Shown: positions 48,876 to 59,298 of the stretch, one piece after another
How the letters are laid out: each line of letters opens with the position of its first letter
Numbering within the stretch: position 1 is the stretch's first letter
Assembly: GCA_025716855.1 (NCBI GenBank)
Contig: JAIXMQ010000036.1
Coordinates: 186,001 to 250,000 of the forward strand
Reading direction: 5' to 3'
Length of the DNA stretch: 64,000 nucleotides
Source: Pilaira anomala
Taxonomy: Eukaryota > Mucoromycota > Mucoromycetes > Mucorales > Mucoraceae
Notes under the pieces: model-generated
Told to the model about the DNA's origin: nothing
What the model saw: the letters and a program-made list of their open reading frames with translations, nothing else
Databases searched by the model: none
Translations under genes and position numbers: made by a program

Positions 48876-49155
48876 ATTGGAAAAAAAAACCCTTTTTTTT
48901 TTAAATGAATAAATGATAAAAAAAAATTTTTTAAAAGAAAGTAGTTCTCGGTGATAACTTTTTTTACATTTTGCTGCTGATAGAGTAATTCTCAATTTAT
49001 GTAATGTACTGTACACAGTAAACTAAGAGATAAAAAAGAGAAAAACTTTATCTGGGGTTTAACTTGAAGGCAAAACCACGAAAATCCTTATATATAAAAA
49101 ATAAATTGCTTTTTTTTTCTCTCTCTCTCTCCTTTCTCTACCAAAACTTAATCTC

Positions 49156-52100
49156 ATGTCGATTCGTAGTGGTTATGAAAGTATACGAAACCCAAATGAA
49201 GCAGAGCATGAAACTGGATCTCAAGTAAGAGGAGTAGACCCAGAAGAAGCAGAAGGTACTCCCTTTTTCAAACGAGTAAAAGAATTTGATTATCGCAGCT
49301 ACTACCAACAACACAGTTTATCAGCTATCGCTCTTACATGCATCGTATCATTTATCTTCTTATTAATTGGACTAGCTACTTTCTTACCCGTTATCAAACA
49401 CAATCCTGCTAAAATCATATTCAATCCTCCTCTTGTACCTGGTATCTCTTCTATTTCTTTACAACAAGGATTGTTACAATGTAGAGCACTAGAACAACAA
49501 CGTGTATTTAAAACCAATAGGTCTCCTCGAACATTCAATCCACGCGCTCCAAAGGACGTACAGCCTGTTTTGATAAAGAATGCGGTCGTTTGGGATGGAC
49601 AAGGAAGGGTTTTTGAAGACATGGATATTTTATTAAGTCATGGCATTATTCTGCAAGTGAAACAAAATATTCAGGTACTACCTGATGATAATGGATTAAC
49701 CAAAGTGATTGATGTCGGAGGACATATTGTTTCCCCCGGATTAGTTGATATGCATACGTAAAGTTTTAAAATTACATAAGGTTTTTTTTTTTTTTTTTAA
49801 TTGCACTAATATATATATATATACAAAAAGTCATTTAGGTGTAGGATCTTGGCCTTATTTATCAGGTAATAATGATTTGAATGAAGTAACTCAACCCGCT
49901 ACACCATTTGTAAGAGCTATTGATGGATTTAATCCAAGCGATCAAGGGATTCGTATTGTTGCATCCGGTGGTATCACAACGGCTCTTGTACTTCCAGGAT
50001 CAAGTAATTTAATTGGAGGTGAGGCATTTGCGTTCAAATTGAGACCTGTGGATACAAAAAGTAATGAAGATATGTTGGTACAAACTGGTATTGATCCTAC
50101 TCAGGAACACGCTTGGAGATACATGAAGATGGCTTGTGGTGAAAATCCTAAAGTAAAGTAAAAAAAAAAAAAAAAGTCTGTGTTGCGTGTAATTTTTACT
50201 AATTTTGGATATAAACCTGTTTTTTTAAAAAAAAAAAAAAATTAGAATAACTATGGACGTAGAAATACATTACCCTCTACAAGTAAGTAACACGAAAAAA
50301 AAAAAAGAGTTGATAAAAACTTTTTTTATTAAAAACAAGTTTTGGCTGAAAAAAAAAAAAAAAAACAGGGTTAGGAGAAGCGTATGTATTTCGAAAATCG
50401 TTTTCAGATGCACAAAGATTGATTCAAGAACAAAGCGATTGGTGTTCAGCAGCAGAGAACTTGGATCAATCTGGATCTTTAGACTTACACCATTTATCTA
50501 CTGGATTTCCTCATGATATTCAACTTGAGTCATTGACAGCCTTACTTCGAGGTCAAGTCAAGCTCAATATCCATTGTTATGAAACGCATGATATTGAAGC
50601 CATGTTAAGACACGCACATGAATTTAATTTTAATATCACTGCCTTTCATCATGCTTTAGAGGCCTACAAGATACCTGAGATATTAAAAAGAGCCAAGAAC
50701 AATATTACAATTGCAACTTTTGCAGATCATTGGGGATATAAAAAGGAGGCCTTTGGTGCTTCTCCTCAGTCTCCTAAACAATTGTTTGAGGCTGGTATAC
50801 CCGTCGCACTCAAGAGTGATCATCCCGTTTTGAATTCTCAACATATGGCTTTTGAGGCCGCTAAGGCCGCTCATTATGGTTTGCCTCCTCAGGAGGCCTT
50901 TAAGGCTATTACCTCCGTACCAGCTGACGCTTTAGGTCTTGGACATCGTGTTGGGTCCTTAATGGAAGGATATGATGCAGATATCGTGATTTGGGATAAG
51001 AGTCCATTAGCCTTGGGTGCTGCTCCTTTACAAGTCTTTATCGATGGTGTACCCTTATTTGATGAAAGACCCATCAGTCCAGTAAAGAAAGAATCCGAAA
51101 AGAAAAAGACCAGTATGGTATCGATCAAGCAACACATCAAAAAGGAAGGATCAAAGAATTTTGTTCTGGAGAATATTGGAATGAACTTAGTACATGAAAA
51201 TAAAAATCGGTTGGTGGTGAGTGAAGGAAGAATTGTGTGTGCAGGAGAAGAATGTGTGAATACGATGCATGAATATGAAACAATTGATGTACAAGGAGGG
51301 TATATACTTCCTGTAAGTGTTCTATTGAAAAAGTTTATCAAAAAAAATTTTTTTTTTTTTTTTTGGTTTCTAAATGTGTAATGTATTTAGGGTTTAATTG
51401 CAGTAGGATCCAAGTTGGGATTAGTTGAGATTCCTTCCGAAGGATCTACAGGTGATGGTATTGTCCCTTCAAGTAACTCACAAAACCCCAATCTAGTAAT
51501 GGAAGCAATGGATGGATTGAAATTAGGCGGCAAAAAATTAGAAGAAGCGCGTAAAGGAGGAGTTCTGACAACGATCAGTACACCCATTTCACGAAACATC
51601 GTATTGGGAGTCAGTGTAGCATTCAAGACAGGTGCAGAATCGATACTTGAAGATGGTGCGATCATTTCATCGGCCGTCGCACTTCATTTCCAAATTGGCG
51701 ATAATGTCAAGTCCACTAGTTTCCCTACCATTTCATCTCAATTTGCCTTCTTAAGACAGATCTTTACAGATAATATTCAAAAGGACAATCGATATGGACA
51801 GGCAGGACGTGGCCAGATCCCGGTGATCATCATGGTAAATAATAAAGATGAGATCGCATCTTTGATCCTGTTCAAGGAAAAGTATATTCCAAAGGCACGT
51901 ATGGCAATCATGGGAGGAGCAGAAGCCCATTTAGTAGCAGGTCAACTTGCACAGGCGAATATTGCAGTCATTTTAAGACCCCATTTATGTACACCGTCTA
52001 GTTTTGATTCAATTCATTGTTTGACTGGTGCACCTTTAACGAATGGAACTGCTGCACATGTGTTGCATCATTATGGTGTCAAGATTGGTGTAGGTGTAAT

Positions 52101-52365
52101 GAACGATGGTTGGGCGCGTAATTTGGCTTGGGATGCTGGTTGGTTAGCTGCTACTTCTCCTTCAGAAGAGTATGGCATCTCAGAAATGGATGCAATTAAA
52201 TTTGTTACCACAAATTTACAAGAAATCTTTGAATTGAAGGGTCCAGATGATACGTATATGACTCCAGATGAGTTTGTGGTCTGGTCTGGAAGTCCTTTGG
52301 ATATGCAGAGTAAACCAGTGCTTATTCATACGCAAGAAAAGGGTATTCAGTACCTTCTTACTTAA
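49156..52365 (+). CDS. Membrane-anchored double amidohydrolase-family protein
   Basis: Five exons (49156-49757, 49831-50152, 50246-50282, 50369-51312, 51391-52365) give 959 residues. A cytosolic acidic N-terminus is followed by one membrane segment near 55-80 (ALTCIVSFIFLLIGLATFL), giving type II topology. The first amidohydrolase unit has IVSPGLVDMHTHLG (HxH metal site), NIHCYETHDIEAM, AFHHALEAYKIPE and KSDHPVLNSQH. It ends with the composite-domain signature GYDADIVIWDKSPLALG. A second unit from about residue 560 starts GYILPGLIAVGSKLGL and ends DEFVVWSGSPLDM, but where HxH would be it has no His pair, so it may be catalytically dead. The family hydrolyses C-N bonds in amides or cyclic substrates; the substrate here is unknown. 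The acceptor before exon 2 (AAAAAG) is needed to keep the HxH motif. Confidence 0.87.
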
Positions 52366-52678
52366 TAAATTACTATCATCCCGTTATATTATTCTCATTG
52401 AAATAAATATATATTTTATCTTTTTATTTTGAAACTAGTAGATCGCACACTGAAATGTTTTCATTTTATAAATAAAGTACATAAATCCATAACTAGACAG
52501 GCACGCCATGTGAAGGATATTCCCCCCCCCCCCCCAAGTCTTTTAAAAACTAAACACTCTTTGAAAAAAAAAAGGTTAATTCTTGGTACACCTCCAAAAA
52601 CACCTCCAATACAAATTTATGACGTTGCAATTTTCAATTTTTTTTCATACACCGCCAAATACACCTCCAGTGCAAACT

Positions 52679-53542
52679 TCGCAAGTATCGCAAGTGTCGC
52701 AAGTATCGCAAGTATCGCAAGTGTCGCAAGTATCGCAAGTGTCGCAAGTATCGCAAGTATCGCAAGTGTCGCAAGTATCGCAAGTGTCGCAAGTATCGCA
52801 AGTGTCGCAAGTGTCGCAAGTGTCGCAAGTACCGCAAGTGTCGCAAGTATCGCAAGTGTCGCAAGTATCGCAAGTGTCGCAAGTATCGCAAGTGTCGCAA
52901 GTATCGCAAGTGTCGCAAGTATCACAAGTATCGCAAGTATCGCAAGTATCGCAAGTATCGCAAGTATCGCAAGTATCGCAAGTGTCGCAAGTATCGCAAG
53001 TGTCGCAAGTATCGCAAGTGTCGCAAGTATCGCAAGTGTCGCAAGTATCGCAAGTGTCGCAAGTATCGCAAGTGTCGCAAGTATCGCAAGTGTCGCAAGT
53101 GTCGCAAGTATCGCAAGTACCGCAAGTGTCGCAAGTATCGCAAGTGTCGCAAGTATCACAAGTATCGCAAGTATCGCAAGTATCGCAAGTATCGCAAGTA
53201 TCGCAAGTATCGCAAGTGTCGCAAGTATCGCAAGTGTCGCAAGTATCGCAAGTGTCGCAAGTATCGCAAGTGTCGCAAGTATCACAAGTATCGCAAGTAT
53301 CGCAAGTATCGCAAGTATCGCAAGTATCGCAAGTATCGCAAGTGTCGCAAGTATCGCAAGTGTCGCAAGTATCGCAAGTGTCGCAAGTATCGCAAGTGTC
53401 GCAAGTACCGCAAGTGTCGCAAGTATCGCAAGTGTCGCAAGTGTCGGATGTGTCGCAAGTATCGCAAGTGTCGCAAGTATCGCAAGTGTCGCAAGTATCG
53501 CAAGTGTCGCAAGTATCGTAAGTGTCGCAAGTGTCGGATGTG
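52679..53542 (+). repeat. 9-base minisatellite, 96 units, left arm
   Basis: Exactly 864 bases of TCGCAAGTR units, with R mostly alternating A/G. Variant units TCACAAGTA (at 52921, 53155 and 53281), CCGCAAGTG and TCGGATGTG mark higher-order blocks, such as a 126-base period between 53155 and 53281. The unit has no stop codon in most frames, which creates long artificial frames on both strands. Confidence 0.95.
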
Positions 53543-53975
53543 ACTAGACATGTTCATATTGTATTTTTCAGGAATTTTGAGAAAAGGTCTGGGATAAAAT
53601 GATAAAAATTAAAGCCAGAATTGAGAAAATGTTTTCACTAAAATGGAGAAAATATCAGAGATAAATTGATATTTTAAAGATTCTTTTGCATTGCTAAACA
53701 TCTTTCAAAGAATTTAGTAGAATGGCGTATTCATCCCTGGCAGTCCTTTTGAGTTACTTTGGAGCATGCTTCCATAATCCTCGGCGTTAACATATCCCCA
53801 GTGTCAAAAGGGGTTCTCTAATATCCTCAATTTATTTCTAAGATTTTATCAATTTATCTCTGATATTTTCTCCATTTTAGTGAAAACATTTTCTCAATTC
53901 TGGCTTTAATTTTTATCATTTTATCCCAGACCTTTTCTCAAAATTCCTGAAAAATACAATATGAACATGTCTAGT

Positions 53976-54335
53976 CACATCCGACACTTGCGACACTTAC
54001 GATACTTGCGACACTTGCGATACTTGCGACACATCCGACACTTGCGACACTTGCGACACTTGCGGTACTTGCGATACTTGCGACACTTGCGATACTTGCG
54101 ACACTTGCGGTACTTGCGATACTTGCGACACTTGCGATACTTGCGACACTTGCGATACTTGCGACACTTGCGATACTTGCGACACTTGCGGTACTTGCGA
54201 CACTTGCGATACTTGCGACACTTGCGATACTTGCGACACTTGCGATACTTGCGACACTTGCGATACTTGCGACACTTGCGGTACTTGCGACACTTGCGAT
54301 ACTTGCGATACTTGCGACACTTGCGACACTTGCGA
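53976..54335 (-). repeat. 9-base minisatellite, 40 units, right arm
   Basis: Exactly 360 bases of the same 9-base unit in inverse orientation. Both arrays begin at the inner side with the variant CACATCCGA, and a second copy of this variant lies 6 units further here but 10 units further in the left arm. Confidence 0.95.
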
Positions 54336-54615
54336 AGTTTGCACTGGAGGTGTATTTGGCGGTGTATGAAAAAAAATTGAAAATTGCAACGTCATAAATT
54401 TGTATTGGAGGTGTTTTTGGAGGTGTACCAAGAATTAACCAAAAAAAAACACCCTTTTCGTGATGAGGTCACGAATATCTTTAAAATGTCCTCTAACACA
54501 ATTTCTGTTATTTAATCTTATTATGCGGCGAAGGTATTACAAAAAAGTTTTTTTTTTTTATTTTGGGTTTTATTAATTATTGTTGTGTACACATTTTACA
54601 AATATTTTTATCTTT

Positions 54616-56386
54616 TCAAACTAATTCTTCTGTATAATTCGCAGGGAAAAACCCTCTTCTGTCACCAATCTCTCCTTCCCACCAACTCTCTCTATTATCT
54701 AACCTCTTTGTCACAATAATCGTATCGCCTGCCGAGAAATTCAAATCAGATGGTGAATCACCATGATAATCGTATTTAGCTACAACCACTGTCATGACAT
54801 CATGGTCCGTTGCTGGTAAAAAAGGTTGTTTTTTATCGCTACTAAAAGGGTGTGTTGACTCTGTTGTGTTATTATGACCTATACCTCTTGGTTGTGCAGA
54901 ACTACTTGATGGTGCTGCAGCAGCAGTAGCAGCAGAATCAAACGTATGGAACCCATGGTTGTCTTGTTGGCCAGGTTGCATATCTCCTCTACTAAATGAT
55001 GTGGATGGCTGCTTTCCCTTTTTATCAGAATAATTTGTATCTGATGTTACTTGTGCAGCAGACGGTGATCCGAAATAAGCGTTGGCTTGACCTGGTTGCA
55101 TGTCGGCTCGATGGAATGAATTTGTAGAGTGATTGGCTACTGGACTCATCACAGGCGGCGGTGTCTTGGTATCTGTAAAACCAGCAGCGGTGGTTGGTTG
55201 AATTGGAGTTGTATTCGTGTTGTTCTTTTGTTGATAATACCCACCACCAGCAGCAGCAGCTTCATCAGGTTGATAAGGTGGTGGAGGCTCTTCAAATCCA
55301 TCTGCAGTCGTAGGTGGTCTATTTCCATAATTAATAGGTGGTGGGGGCATAATAGCATGTGTTGTTGAATTCATAGCTGGACTTTGTTGTTGTTGTTGCA
55401 TACTTTGATGAGCTCGTTTCTCTCTTTGTGAAGCAAACGGTAACCCAGGTCTTGGTCCTGCTCCCATTGTATTCAAAATATCGTATAATCTAGCTGCATC
55501 CGGTGATGGAGGCACAACACCTGTTAAAATATCCCGTGCTGAAATAGGTCGACCGTAATAAGCTGCATTGGTATTCACTCGTTCGGAAATCTTGGATCCT
55601 TCAAATGAGTACCCAATATATAATCCCTTGGATGCACTGTAGGCGTAGGTCGCTGCAATATGATTTGTACTGGATGCGGAGGCCGATACGTCGGCTGCTC
55701 GGCCCATAGGCCCCACCGCTAATGAAGCGCCTACACCTAATTGTAATTGTCCTCCTCCGTCAAAAAATGCTTTTACGGCCGCTCGGTAGTTCATGACTAT
55801 GATGGAGTCAATGACTTCTCCTCCTGCTTGATGTCCAAATCCCTAATTGTTGTCATTGCGTATAAGTTTCATTCTTTTTTCTTTTTTAAATATATATGTG
55901 TATATACTTTACCACAGAGGACATGGATACACCAGAAGGTGCACTCCAAGAACCATCTGGAAGTCTATTTATAAATTGATTTCAGTCACCACTTCTCTCT
56001 TTTTATGTGTGTCTGATGATTTAATTTTTTTTTTTTTACCTTGCGATAATAATACCTGTACCAGTTTTTGCAGAAAGCATAAACCCAATACGATAAAGTC
56101 GAATAAATACAATACCATGAGCTTCTCGCAACACACTTGGTGGAATTAACATTTGAACATCGCGACCTTTACTTGGGTCTAAACAAAAATAAGGTGGTGA
56201 ATAAAATATTTCTATATAACATATATATATATTTTTACCTGTAAATAGTTCAAGGATTTGAACTGCTTTTTGAATATCGCCTATTTAGAAGATAGAGTTA
56301 ATATATGCTTTTTTTTTTCTTTTTGTAAGATAACTTTATATCTGTTTATTACCTTTAAGTTCTTTTGCTGATCTTTGAGTTGGCAT
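54616..56386 (-). CDS. LSB3: SYLF (Ysc84) plus SH3 domain actin-patch protein
   Basis: Five exons on the minus strand (56386-56353, 56280-56239, 56178-56040, 55964-55913, 55842-54616) give 497 residues. The SYLF domain (about 1-215) is read from LIPPSVLREAHGIVFIRLYR, GTGIIIARLPDGSWSAPSG, GFGHQAGGEVIDSIIVMN and GPMGRAADVSASAS; it binds phosphoinositides and actin. A long disordered Pro/Gln/Ala-rich linker includes PPPPYQP and two copies of an (R)x-DMQPGQ motif near residues 305 and 350. The C-terminal SH3 (AKYDYHGDSPSDLNFSAGD, ESWWEGEIGD, FFPANYTEEL) ends the protein. Ysc84/Lsb3 and SH3YL1 act at endocytic actin patches with Las17/WASP. The first two exons are only 34 and 42 bases. An AATAAA-free, AT-rich 175-base spacer separates its stop from the foldback element. 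Confidence 0.92.
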
Positions 56387-57251
56387 ATGATGTAATTAAA
56401 ATAGAAGAAAGAAAGAAAGATGATGATGATGATGATGATATTTTTTTTTTTTTCTGCTTTATGCTAAAACGAAAACGAGTCTAACCCGGTCCGGAAAATA
56501 AGATGATACACACCATCTATTGGCAGTTGAAAAAGCCAAGACATTCTATTTTACAACTTCTTGTGTTATATAACAATTCGTTCGAATCAAAACTAAAAAA
56601 ATTTATTTGCCAAGCACAACTAAACGCTTTTTTTTTTTAAATGATACTACTTCAAAGCAAGAGTAAATCAAAAAGAACAAAGCATTGTAATTGGTTAATC
56701 ACCGCATTGGAATGTTAAAAAAAAAAACAAAGTTTTTTTTTTCTGTATTTCTGGAAACCAATCAATTCATCTTGAAAAATATACGATTAAATCTTGGGCC
56801 TCCTGTTTCTTTATCACATGTAATATATACAGTGACAGTTTTAAAAAGTGCTCATGATGTAAAATAAAGAATATAGATTTCTTGGTACTTTTATTTATTT
56901 TCTAAATTAACTTTATCAAAAAAAAAAAAAAATCAAGTACATATGTACATCAAAGTTTTTTGACAGGTTTACAGAAAATTGTATTGTGTATAAGGAGAGA
57001 AAGAACTTAATTTATTGAATATGAATAAAAAAAAAAAAAAAAAAAAAAAGAGAGAGAGAAAAAGAAAAAAATAAAAAAATAAAAAAAAAAAAGATATATA
57101 TATAAGGATGAGAGAAGAAAAGGGGTGTGTGGGAAAGGGGGGAATAGTAGTAATAAAATCATGTTTTTTTTTTAATACGAGTGTGAGAGAGATAATATAG
57201 AGAATAATAGACAGGATTACAGTATAGTAAAAAAAAAAAAAACGAATGGAT
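56387..57251. other. Spacer between SYLF gene and coiled-coil gene
   Basis: Holds a GAT microsatellite near 56420-56440, a 22-A run with GA repeats near 57028-57056 and AT-rich sequence. No gene seen. It contains the SYLF gene promoter and the 3' flank of the coiled-coil gene. Confidence 0.5.
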
Positions 57252-59298
57252 TTATGAACGTCTTATTTTTTGCTTTACTTTGCTTAATTGAGAATCCACT
57301 TGATCCAACATGGCTTCTAATTCTTCTTTACGTTTACGGAATTGAGGTCCACTTCCCGTCAATGGAATTTTTGAATAAATCGAAGTAAGCTAATATATAT
57401 AGAAAATATGTCAATATCGAGATAAAACTTACACACGTATATATATATATTAACCTTTTCCTTTTCCTTTGTTAATTTTAAAAGTTGATCATCAAGATCG
57501 TTATTATATTCTGTAGCGAGATCAGTTGAACTAGTTCTAGACATATCTGTAAAAGGAGTGGATGTAGTAGGTAAAGGTGTAATAGGAGATGATTGTGCTT
57601 GATTATCTCGTTCAATTTTATTAGGGTGAATTCGTGGTGATCCATTGGGAGTATGTAAAGGTAATGAACTAAAATAGAATCATGATTAGAATCAAGATAA
57701 TAATAATATATGTATATATTACCTTTTTTCTTTTTCTGCCATGACACGACTTAATTCTTCTGCGTGTGTTTTTATAAGTTGATCCATTGTAGATTTTAAA
57801 GTTTCAACTTGTTCTTGTGATGTACTCAATTTAGACTAATAAAGAAGTTAATAAGTCATATATATTTATATAAGTTTTTTTTTTCTGTTTACCCTTAATT
57901 CTCTAATCGTCTTGTCTTTAGAAGTAATTTGAGATACTAAATCCGCTTCATCTTGACGCCATTGCTCTTGAAGTTTCTATGGTAACAAGGATTAAGTAAC
58001 TAATTAAATAAGAAATAAGAAAAAAAAAAAAAAACTTACTTCGAATTCTAATTTTGTTTGATCAACAGCAAAGGACTGATCTCTTGCATTATCAGCAGTT
58101 GCTTTTTGTTTTTCTAATGATAGATTTAAATCATCCAAATATTGTTGATTTTTAATCTATTACACATGTAATTAATCACTATTATTTAATCCAAATATTT
58201 ATATATATACCTTTTCATCTTCTAATTGCTGTAATAAATCAGTCTTTTCATTTAATAATTCATCTACAGTTAATTCAAAGTAATCTAAATCCTTGGTTAC
58301 AGCTATATTTATATAAGGGAGAGACAGAGACAGAGAGAGAGAGAGAGAGAGAAGAGTATTAGGGATTTTTTTTTATAATATAAAGAGAAAAGGGAGTATT
58401 ATTCTATTTTACCTTCTTTTTGCTTTTGTAATACATTTACAGTAGCTTTTTCATTTTCTAATTCAACTTTTAAACTAGAAATGATATTCAATAGTTCTTC
58501 ATTTTTATTTATATCATCAGCTGTATTCTCATTGTCATTTGATTTGACAACAACAAACGAAGAATCACTGGTGCTGTTACTCTTTTTCTTTGTCATTGTA
58601 GGTGTAACATTCGGTTGCTCGGTTGAATAAACTATCCTAGACTCTTTTTGTTCAACTACTTCTACTTTTTTATCTAAATTATCCGTCAATCAATTTCATA
58701 CAATCAAAAAAGTATACAGATTAAAACATACCTTCTGCTTCTTCTTCTTCTTCTTCTTCTTCTTGAAGAACCATATCTGCAGTCGGAGTAACAATAGGTT
58801 CATAAGAAATGTCAACTTTTTGATTATTATTATTATTATTAGTATCCACGTGCTGCTCTGAAGGATTCAATTCTTTGCTGGGAACTTTTGGTAAATCTAC
58901 ACGAGGTTGTTTATTGTCAATGTTTATTGTTGTCGTTACTGGTGTAGTCACAGGCAAGGGTACTGTATGTTGTTGTTGTTGCGGTTCATGTTGAGTTGGT
59001 AACTGTATTTGTGAAAGTCCAATACTAATATTTCGGTTAATTCTTTTTCTGCATATTTTATATATATATATATATTCTTACCTCTGTCGTTTACTTTTAA
59101 CTGAATATTTATCTAAGGAATTTATTTAAGGAATATATTAATAAAAAAAAATTTTTTTTTTATATATATATATTATCTTCTCGTTCATGTGTATATACCT
59201 GGTTCTGATTTTAGTGAACTTGTAGTTACCGAACTCTTGTTCTTTCCCAAGCCTAATTTCTTCCAAAACGAAGACTTTTCTTTATTACTTTTCGACAT
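57252..59298 (-). CDS. Coiled-coil protein of unknown function
   Basis: Ten exons on the minus strand (59298-59199, 59112-59082, 59048-58732, 58673-58413, 58302-58211, 58156-58040, 57976-57893, 57835-57723, 57668-57455, 57389-57252) give 488 residues; all junction phases close. The N-terminus MSKSNKEKSSFWKKLGLGKN is basic with a hydrophobic face, which could bind membrane. A Pro/Gln/Asn-rich stretch and an acidic Glu run near residue 145 follow. From about residue 205 to 385 it is almost all heptad-like coiled coil. A Ser/Thr/Pro-rich break precedes a last helix (SKIPLTGSGPQFRKRKEELE, then LDQVDSQLSK), which looks conserved. I do not recognise a named family; a golgin-like tether or scaffold is only a guess. 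Confidence 0.78.

Larger units (their letters stand above)
52574..54440. mobile_element. Foldback (long inverted repeat) element with minisatellite arms
   Basis: Two inverted arms (52574-53671 and 53847-54440) enclose a 175-base unique centre. Each arm is built the same way: a 105-base outer segment beginning GGTTAATTCTTGGTACACCT, an array of 9-base units (96 copies left, 40 right) and a 129-base inner segment. Reading the two arms against each other I find no mismatch in the 105- and 129-base parts. The element is flanked by 10 A on the left and 9 A on the right, compatible with a 9-base target duplication in a homopolymer, though this cannot be proved. No transposase is encoded. It lies between the stops of two convergent genes. 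Foldback or Mutator-like non-autonomous elements are the closest known types. Confidence 0.85.

Noticed and set aside
52429..53547. Open frames of up to 372 codons on both strands (VSQ, ASI, RHLRYL, ILATLA repeats) across the left array, and similar ones at 53961-54431
   Set aside because: They arise because the repeat unit has nine bases and no stop codon. Several frames are open at once, none has normal composition, and they run across element boundaries.
52679..54335. CRISPR-like direct repeat arrays
   Set aside because: Units are nine bases with no spacers, in a eukaryotic genome; this is a minisatellite.
56570..56595. tRNA B-box-like GTTCGAATC
   Set aside because: No matching A box, acceptor stem or anticodon arm could be built on either strand.
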